A DNA stretch of 19,460 bases from Clostridia bacterium (GTDB lineage: Bacteria; Bacillota; Clostridia; Oscillospirales; Acutalibacteraceae), in NCBI GenBank assembly GCA_017480265.1, contig JAFVAZ010000067.1, forward strand, positions 1 to 19,460, given 5' to 3'. Made by a program: the position numbers and the translations under genes. Shown here piece by piece: positions 15,045 through 19,460 of the stretch. Positions within the stretch are counted from its first letter, which is position 1. Every line of letters starts with the position of its first letter. The notes under the pieces were generated by a model. The model did not search any database and was not told the origin of the DNA. It was given only the letters and a program-made list of their open reading frames with translations.

Positions 15045-15940
15045 CATTTGAGCAAGTTTATTTTAAAGGCCAAAGGATTTTAAAAGAAGCTAATATCCCT
15101 GATTTTGCATTTGATGCCAGGTGCATTTTTGAGCATTGCTTCAAAATAAAAAGAATGGATCTTGCACTTTATAGGAGCCGTAGTGTTCCCAGTAACTTAT
15201 CCGATTTATTTTTTAGGATGATAAGCGATCGACAAAACCATAGACCGCTCCAGTATATTTTAGGGCAATGGGATTTTATGGGGAATACTTTTAAAGTTGG
15301 CGAAGGAGTGCTTATCCCACGAGATGACACAGAGGTTTTAGTTAATATAGCGCATCGAGAATTTGAAAAATATATAAAGCATAAAAGTGTGAAAGTACCC
15401 ACAGCTGTGGATTTGTGCTCGGGTAGTGGGGTTATAGCTATTACTTTAGCCAAGAAGTTCCCATTTGCTAAATTTATTGCAGTGGAATTTTCAGATATAG
15501 CATTAAATTTTTTGCAGGAAAATGTTAGATTAAATAATGTATCCAACGTTATCCCATTAAAATTTGATGTATTGCGGAATGACCGTTTAAATTTTTTGCA
15601 TCAAGTAAAAAATGTCACAGATTTAAATGATGTAAAATTTGATCTGATCGTCTCAAACCCGCCTTATATAAAGACTTCTGAGATCAAATCTTTACAACTA
15701 GAAGTGCAAAAAGAACCCATCATGGCATTAGATGGAGGCGCAGATGGCCTGGAGTTTTATAAATCGATATTATATAATTGGAGCCACCTATTAAAGCAAA
15801 ACGCAAGTCTGTATGTAGAAATTGGATTTGCTCAAAAAAATAGCGTAATAGAGTTATTTGAAGAAGCAAAATTTGAAAATATCAAGGCATTTAAAGATAT
15901 AAATGGCTTAAATAGGGTTATCTCCGGGCGCAAGGCTTAG
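15041..15940 (+). CDS. prmC: Peptide chain release factor N5-glutamine methyltransferase
   Basis: PrmC (HemK) methylates the glutamine of the GGQ motif in release factors with S-adenosylmethionine, which speeds termination. The 299 residues show a helical N-domain that binds the release factor, the segment QYILGQWDFMG (71-81), VLIPRDDTEVLV (the PRPDTE block, Asp replacing the second Pro), SAM motif VDLCSGSGVIAI (123-134) and the catalytic NPPY at 206-209 in LIVSNPPYIKTSE. A slightly long lysine- and asparagine-rich loop (about 178-198) precedes NPPY. The ATG overlaps the DUF1385 stop by four bases. Its substrate gene prfA is 13 kb upstream on the same strand rather than directly downstream. 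Confidence 0.96.
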   Translation: MTFEQVYFKGQRILKEANIPDFAFDARCIFEHCFKIKRMDLALYRSRSVPSNLSDLFFRMISDRQNHRPLQYILGQWDFMGNTFKVGEGVLIPRDDTEVLVNIAHREFEKYIKHKSVKVPTAVDLCSGSGVIAITLAKKFPFAKFIAVEFSDIALNFLQENVRLNNVSNVIPLKFDVLRNDRLNFLHQVKNVTDLNDVKFDLIVSNPPYIKTSEIKSLQLEVQKEPIMALDGGADGLEFYKSILYNWSHLLKQNASLYVEIGFAQKNSVIELFEEAKFENIKAFKDINGLNRVISGRKA

Positions 15941-15965
15941 GTTGTGCTGTTTTGCGTCACTTTTA

Positions 15966-15992
15966 AAAATAAATAATGTCTATTTATTTTTT
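15966..15992. terminator. Candidate bidirectional terminator between convergent genes
   Basis: AAAATAAATA (15966-15975) pairs perfectly with TATTTATTTT (15981-15990) around ATGTC, with A and T runs on either side. It lies 25 bases after prmC and overlaps the stop of the convergent YjbR-family gene. The stem is all A-T, so efficiency is uncertain. Confidence 0.4.
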
Positions 15993-16648
15993 GCAAGGCG
16001 GTAGCTTTCATCAATTCTTCGGTATATCTCTTCGATATTTACCGAGCCATCTAAACAAATAGTGTACCAGTTATTTTTGTTCATGTGGTATCCGGGGAAG
16101 TATTTTTTATTATCAACAAGTTTTTTGATTTCGTATTTATCCATTTTAAGGTCTATGATATCAACATTTTCGTCCAAATCGAGCCCAAGTTTTTGCTTTG
16201 ATAATACCGCAAGGACTCCGTACCATTTAGCATTATCTTTTCTCCTCCAAATGGCATTATTGGGGAATCTTTCCCACAAAAATTCCAATTCATCTCCATA
16301 AGTATTCTGTACGTAAGAAATCACGTGATGAGCATAGTCACTTTGGAATACGTCAAGCTTGTAGCAGTGCATCGCGATGTCTTCTAAGACAGTTTCATAA
16401 TCTTGCTTTACTTTCCCTACATATGTCCCTGTGGACTTGGGGGTAAGGTGCAGTACATATTCTTCTCCTGAAGAAATATCTTCTACTTTTGAAGAAACTT
16501 TACCATCGTCTAAAATGGTTACAGTCATCAAAAATTGTCCCCGTGCAATTTCCCTTGAATATACGTATCCGTTGGGTTTTCTTTCAAAGCCAAACGGGAT
16601 TAATTTACTTTTTATAAGTCGCTTGTTTTTAAAATTTATCTCCGCCAC
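15980..16648 (-). CDS. MmcQ/YjbR family protein with N-terminal extension
   Basis: The C-terminal half (about residues 105-222) matches the MmcQ/YjbR (DUF419) family: FPNNAIWRRKDNAKWYGVL, the FPGYHMNKNNWYTICLDGS block and the terminal EEIYRRIDESYRLAKNK. This CyaY-like fold is often annotated as a DNA-binding protein, but its role is not established. The first 100 residues form an extra domain (NGYVYSREIARGQFLMTVTI and following), seen in some Firmicute members. I choose GTG 16648 because AGGTGA (16659-16654) lies five bases upstream; the in-frame GTG at 16657 sits within that SD. The product has 222 residues. A promoter is visible at 16686-16713, so the gene has its own transcript and converges with prmC. 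Confidence 0.82.
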   Translation of the reverse strand: MAEINFKNKRLIKSKLIPFGFERKPNGYVYSREIARGQFLMTVTILDDGKVSSKVEDISSGEEYVLHLTPKSTGTYVGKVKQDYETVLEDIAMHCYKLDVFQSDYAHHVISYVQNTYGDELEFLWERFPNNAIWRRKDNAKWYGVLAVLSKQKLGLDLDENVDIIDLKMDKYEIKKLVDNKKYFPGYHMNKNNWYTICLDGSVNIEEIYRRIDESYRLAKNK

Positions 16649-16685
16649 AAAAATCACCTAGCCATTTTTCTTTCTGTATAATTTA

Positions 16686-16713
16686 ATTATAATTTAAATA
16701 TTTATTTTTTCAA
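16686..16713 (-). promoter_or_regulatory. Sigma-A promoter of the YjbR-family gene
   Basis: On the minus strand TTGAAA (16713-16708) and TATAAT (16691-16686) are 16 bases apart, about 40 bases upstream of the GTG at 16648. The -10 is perfect. It lies directly downstream of the hairpin at 16730-16753. Confidence 0.6.
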
Positions 16714-16721
16714 TTTGAGAG

Positions 16722-16753
16722 CAAAAATAAGCAGCCCTAAAATTAGAGCTGCT
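16722..16753 (-). terminator. Intrinsic terminator downstream of ndoA
   Basis: AGCAGC (16730-16735) pairs with GCTGCT (16748-16753), extended inward by CTA/TAG across one mismatch. Read on the minus strand the stem is followed by TATTTTT (16729-16723). It lies about 130 bases after the ndoA stop and separates that transcript from the YjbR-family promoter. The same bases fall in a short hydrophobic open frame (16702-16788). Confidence 0.6.
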
Positions 16754-16762
16754 ACGCTGAGC

Positions 16763-17314
16763 AAGTGTAGTTTTTTAGCTGCCGGCAAAGTATTTTTTAA
16801 GGGACCAAAGTGTAGTCATCAGCTAAACACAAAAATGGCACCTTTTAAATCACTAGCGAGGCATTTAAGGTTAGTTCTCTTAATCTAAGTAGCTTCTTTT
16901 ATTATATACTCTGGAGAGAGCCCAAAGCTTATCGTCAAAGCTTCGTCAATTTTATTCATCGATATAGTATCTAAGGAACCCATTTTTTCTTTTAGCCTTT
17001 TTTTATCTATAGTTCTGATTTGTTCAAGTAGCACCACAGAATCTTTAGAAAGTCCGCTTCCTGTCGCTCTTAGTGTTATATGCGTTGGTAAATTAGCCTT
17101 TGAATGTTGGCTTGTAATAGCTGCAGCGATGACTGTAGGGCTAAAACGATTTCCAATATCATTTTGCACGATCAAAACGGGCCGTATGCCTCCTTGTTCA
17201 GAACCTATAACAGGACTCAGATCTGCATAAAATATATCTCCACGCTTAATATTCACGTTTTTCACACTCCGAAGTTTTTATTTATTTTAAATTTTTAATA
17301 GAATAAGTGTAGTT
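16763..17314 (+). repeat. Three copies of AAGTGTAGT around ndoA
   Basis: AAGTGTAGT occurs at 16763-16771, 16808-16816 and 17305-17313; the first and third extend to AAGTGTAGTT. The first two are followed 13-14 bases after their start by AGCT. Two copies flank ndoA downstream and one upstream. The interval 16754-16884 otherwise contains only a doubtful short frame. Confidence 0.4.
16885..17256 (-). CDS. ndoA: EndoA/MazF-type mRNA interferase (toxin)
   Basis: EndoA is a sequence-specific endoribonuclease that cuts single-stranded mRNA; in Bacillus it is held inactive by the antitoxin EndoAI. The 123 residues are close to the Bacillus protein in length and sequence: KRGDIFYADLSPVIGSEQGG, RPVLIVQNDIGNRFSPT, AAAITSQ, LPTHI, VVLLEQIRTIDKKRL and the terminal helix. 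The catalytic Arg25 and Thr48 are present at the Bacillus positions when the start is GTG 17256, which also has GGAG ten bases upstream; a GTG at 17265 is too near that SD. No antitoxin-like frame (ribbon-helix-helix, about 90 residues) precedes it in 17257-17519. Its regulation is therefore unclear; an antitoxin may be encoded elsewhere. Confidence 0.95.
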   Translation of the reverse strand: MNIKRGDIFYADLSPVIGSEQGGIRPVLIVQNDIGNRFSPTVIAAAITSQHSKANLPTHITLRATGSGLSKDSVVLLEQIRTIDKKRLKEKMGSLDTISMNKIDEALTISFGLSPEYIIKEAT

Positions 17315-17450
17315 ACGTTTTTTATAAAGATTTTTTATTTTTTGATAAGAATATTTTTGCCTGTTTACTTTACATTTAATCAACAAATATAAAAAATCTA
17401 TATTACATATTATTTCGATTAAAATTAGCTGTGATATAAAAGTACAAAAC

Positions 17451-17483
17451 AAAAAAACTGCAAACCTCATCTGAGTTTACAGT
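17451..17483 (-). terminator. Intrinsic terminator of the dnaG-rpoD operon
   Basis: On the minus strand ACTGTAAACTCAGATGAGGTTTGCAGT (written here only as arms ACTGTAAAC / GTTTGCAGT) forms a stem with one wobble and one bulge at 17483-17457, followed by seven T (17457-17451). It lies 36 bases after the rpoD stop. The remaining gap up to ndoA (17266-17450) is very A+T rich, with no recognised gene. Confidence 0.8.
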
Positions 17484-17519
17484 TCTTTTATCAGTTTATA
17501 TTTAAATCCAAAGGATATT

Positions 17520-18644
17520 TTAATTATCCAAAAAATCCTTTAGCTGGCGGCTTCTGCTAGGGTGGCGCAATTTCCTAAGAGCTTTGGCTTCGATCTGTCG
17601 GATGCGTTCTCTCGTTACGTTAAATTCTTTTCCCACTTCCTCCAGAGTTCTGCTCCTACCGTCTTGCAAACCAAAGCGTAGCCGCAAGACTCGCTCTTCG
17701 CGTGGAGTTAGAGTATAAAGTACCTCAGACAACTGCTCTTTGAGCATACTTAGTGAGGCGGCATCTACCGGAGCTATTGCATCTTCATCCGGGATAAAGT
17801 CGCCGCGGTGGCTATCTTCCTCTTCTCCTATAGGATCTTCTAAAGACACAGGGTCTTGAGATATTTTGATTATTTCTCTCACCTTTTCCAAAGGCATTTT
17901 CAACTCAACGGCGATTTCTTCCGGGGTAGGTTCACGTCCGTTTTTATGCAGGAGGTGGTTTGACGCCTTTTTTACGCGGTTTATCGTCTCTACCATATGC
18001 ACCGGGATCCGGATTGTTCTAGATTGATCAGAAATAGCCCTAGTTATGGCTTGCCGTATCCACCAAGTAGCGTAAGTTGAAAATTTAAAGCCTTTTGTAT
18101 AATCAAATTTTTCCACAGCCTTTATCAGGCCAAGATTCCCTTCCTGTATTAAGTCTAAAAAGTGCATGCCTCTGCCTAAATATCTCTTTGCGATACTGAC
18201 AACTAACCTTAAATTGGCTTCTGAGAGCCTTTTTTTAGCTTTTTCATCACCTTTGGCTATTCTCTCAGCCAATTTTAGTTCTTCTTCCATAGATAAAAGA
18301 GGAACTTTCCCTATTTCTTTGAGGTAAACTTTAACAGGGTCATCAACAGGGACCGAAAGGTTATCTACGTGTCCTTCTTGAGCTTCGTAGCCTTCATTGT
18401 CGCTATCTTCTTTCTCCAATTTTTCAGAAAAATCATCTAATTTTACATCTGAGAAATCATCAACAATCTCTACTCCTTCAGCTTCCATAGTATCATAAAT
18501 CTGTTCCATTTTATCAGGCGCCAGGTCGCTTTCTTCCAAGGAATCTAAGATTTCTTTTGAGCTAATTTGTCCTCTTTTCTTCCCTTTTGTTATTAATTTT
18601 TTTATTACAGTTTTTTTAGGTTTTTTTGTTGGAATCCTTCCCAT
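17520..18644 (-). CDS. rpoD: RNA polymerase primary sigma factor (sigma-A/RpoD)
   Basis: The housekeeping sigma factor directs RNA polymerase to TTGACA/TATAAT promoters such as those seen in this window. The 374 residues contain region 1.1 (about 10-60), a short acidic linker, region 1.2 (DPVKVYLKEIGKVPLLS), region 2 (EANLRLVVSIAKRY, GMHFLDLIQEGNLGLIKAVE, FDYTKGFKFSTYATWWIRQA), region 3 (RIPVHMVETINRVKKA, REPTPEEIA) and region 4 (LTPREERVLRLRFGL, TLEEVGKEFNVTRERIRQIE, KALRKLRHPSRSRQLKDFL). Length is typical of Firmicute SigA. ATG 18644 is preceded at seven bases by AGGGGGA, which overlaps the TAG stop of dnaG, so the two genes are coupled. A strong terminator follows. Confidence 0.98.
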   Translation of the reverse strand: MGRIPTKKPKKTVIKKLITKGKKRGQISSKEILDSLEESDLAPDKMEQIYDTMEAEGVEIVDDFSDVKLDDFSEKLEKEDSDNEGYEAQEGHVDNLSVPVDDPVKVYLKEIGKVPLLSMEEELKLAERIAKGDEKAKKRLSEANLRLVVSIAKRYLGRGMHFLDLIQEGNLGLIKAVEKFDYTKGFKFSTYATWWIRQAITRAISDQSRTIRIPVHMVETINRVKKASNHLLHKNGREPTPEEIAVELKMPLEKVREIIKISQDPVSLEDPIGEEEDSHRGDFIPDEDAIAPVDAASLSMLKEQLSEVLYTLTPREERVLRLRFGLQDGRSRTLEEVGKEFNVTRERIRQIEAKALRKLRHPSRSRQLKDFLDN

Positions 18645-18655
18645 TTATTTTCCCC

Positions 18656-19460
18656 CTATTTTTTTTGTTCCCTTAATTTATCGATATATTCAAGAATAAC
18701 GTTCGCCCCGGCATTATCCAATCTTTCTCCGGCGAGCTTTTCGTTTTCTTGCCAAATAATATCTATGTACTCCTGTGCAGCATTAAAGTCAGAATTTCTG
18801 TAAGTTTCGCGAGCTAAATACCCTGTGATTTTAGATATCTCATCAGAGTCAAAAGCTTCCCTAAAGTCAGCTATAGAAATAATCCCATTTTCACGAAATT
18901 TTGCCAAGATAAATTCATAGATGCGTTTATTAAAGCTTGTCAAAATCTTCTCGCTCGGCAATTTATCCTGGATATCTTTTATGCATTCCGGGCGGCTTAG
19001 CATAAATGCTATAATAGCCTCCTCTGCTGTAGCAGACCTAAGATTTTTGGATTTTTCTTTATTGATGTGATCCTGTTGAGCGGATAAATTTTTCTGAATT
19101 TCCTTAAATCGCTTTTTATCTTGCAACTTTAAGTGTTTCTTATACTCTTTAGTTATCTGTGACATTATCGTGCCTTTGTCTATACCAACAGCTTCACTTA
19201 GTTTACCGGCATAGATCTCTTGCTCTATTTTATTATTGACTTTTGATAATATCTTTACTGCATTTTTTAGGTAAGCTATTTTGCCTTCTGTTGTCAAGGT
19301 ATCGTACTTGTTTTCTTCTTTTTTCAGCTGATATTCGATATCATTGGCAGAATTCTTAATCAGTAGCCTAAACCGAGCTTGTCCCTCATTGCCATAAGAT
19401 CTAATAAATTCATCTGGGTCTTTCCCCCTAGGTATATTTAAAATCCTCACGGTGAGGTTC
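18656..19460 (-). CDS. dnaG: DNA primase, C-terminal part (5' end outside window)
   Basis: The open frame continues through the right edge, so only the last 268 or so codons are present; the GTG at 19450 is internal. The residues NLTVRILNIPRGKDPDEFI match the end of the DnaG Toprim catalytic core, and NSANDIEYQL continues the family pattern. The remainder, including AEEAIIAFMLSRPECI and the helical C-terminus, is the domain that binds the replicative helicase (DnaB/DnaC). The zinc-binding domain and Toprim acidic residues lie beyond the window. DnaG lays RNA primers at the replication fork. The dnaG-rpoD order is the conserved macromolecular-synthesis operon of Firmicutes; stop and next SD overlap. 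Confidence 0.96.
   Translation of the reverse strand, partial: NLTVRILNIPRGKDPDEFIRSYGNEGQARFRLLIKNSANDIEYQLKKEENKYDTLTTEGKIAYLKNAVKILSKVNNKIEQEIYAGKLSEAVGIDKGTIMSQITKEYKKHLKLQDKKRFKEIQKNLSAQQDHINKEKSKNLRSATAEEAIIAFMLSRPECIKDIQDKLPSEKILTSFNKRIYEFILAKFRENGIISIADFREAFDSDEISKITGYLARETYRNSDFNAAQEYIDIIWQENEKLAGERLDNAGANVILEYIDKLREQKK

Noticed and set aside
16702..16884. tmRNA or other structured RNA downstream of ndoA
   Set aside because: A GCAGCTAAAAAACTAC stretch briefly recalled a tmRNA tag, but there is no tag frame ending in ALAA-stop and no acceptor or tRNA-like ends.
17282..17470. 62-residue minus-strand frame upstream of ndoA, considered as an antitoxin
   Set aside because: It begins inside the rpoD terminator, is hydrophobic then lysine-rich from A+T-rich DNA, and has no ribbon-helix-helix pattern or SD.

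Overview
The window is low-GC DNA (roughly 35% by eye) with densely packed housekeeping genes, canonical sigma-A promoters, purine-rich Shine-Dalgarno (SD) sites and UUG/GUG starts. Together with a dnaG-rpoD pair, a DUF1385 (YqhQ)-prmC pair, ndoA (MazF), a large one-chain pyruvate:ferredoxin oxidoreductase and an M18 aminopeptidase, this points to an anaerobic Firmicute of the class Clostridia. I cannot name the genus.

Left edge (1-510): the last 29 codons of a tyrosine recombinase run up to the 3' end of a tRNA-Pro(UGG) gene on the minus strand. This is the usual architecture at the end of a tRNA-integrated element, so the window probably begins at the border of a mobile element. The tRNA has a perfect consensus promoter.

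Block 1 (511-5343, plus): prfA (release factor 1), a Sua5-type threonylcarbamoyl-AMP synthase, a membrane-anchored lytic transglycosylase, an M18 aminopeptidase and pgsA. Block 2 (5562-9122): a stand-alone nifJ with its own terminator. Block 3 (9257-10783): a single-gene unit encoding a 508-residue exported membrane protein that I do not recognise. Block 4 (11029-15940, plus): a possible leader peptide overlapping trmB, an OmpR-type response regulator and its histidine kinase, a possible 24-codon ORF, then DUF1385 and prmC, which overlap by four bases. PrmC methylates the GGQ glutamine of release factor 1, encoded at the left end of the same window.

Block 5 (15980-19460, minus): a MmcQ/YjbR-family protein, an EndoA/MazF mRNA interferase with no antitoxin gene beside it, the primary sigma factor rpoD, and the C-terminal part of primase dnaG, which runs off the right edge. 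The region is mostly ordinary chromosome. The items worth a second look are the integrase/tRNA junction, the unknown exported protein, the leader ORF of trmB, the lone MazF with a 9-10 base repeat around it, and the permuted order of the prfA/prmC cluster. I found no CRISPR array, no complete insertion sequence and no recognisable new defence system. No gene-free stretch exceeds 300 bases.
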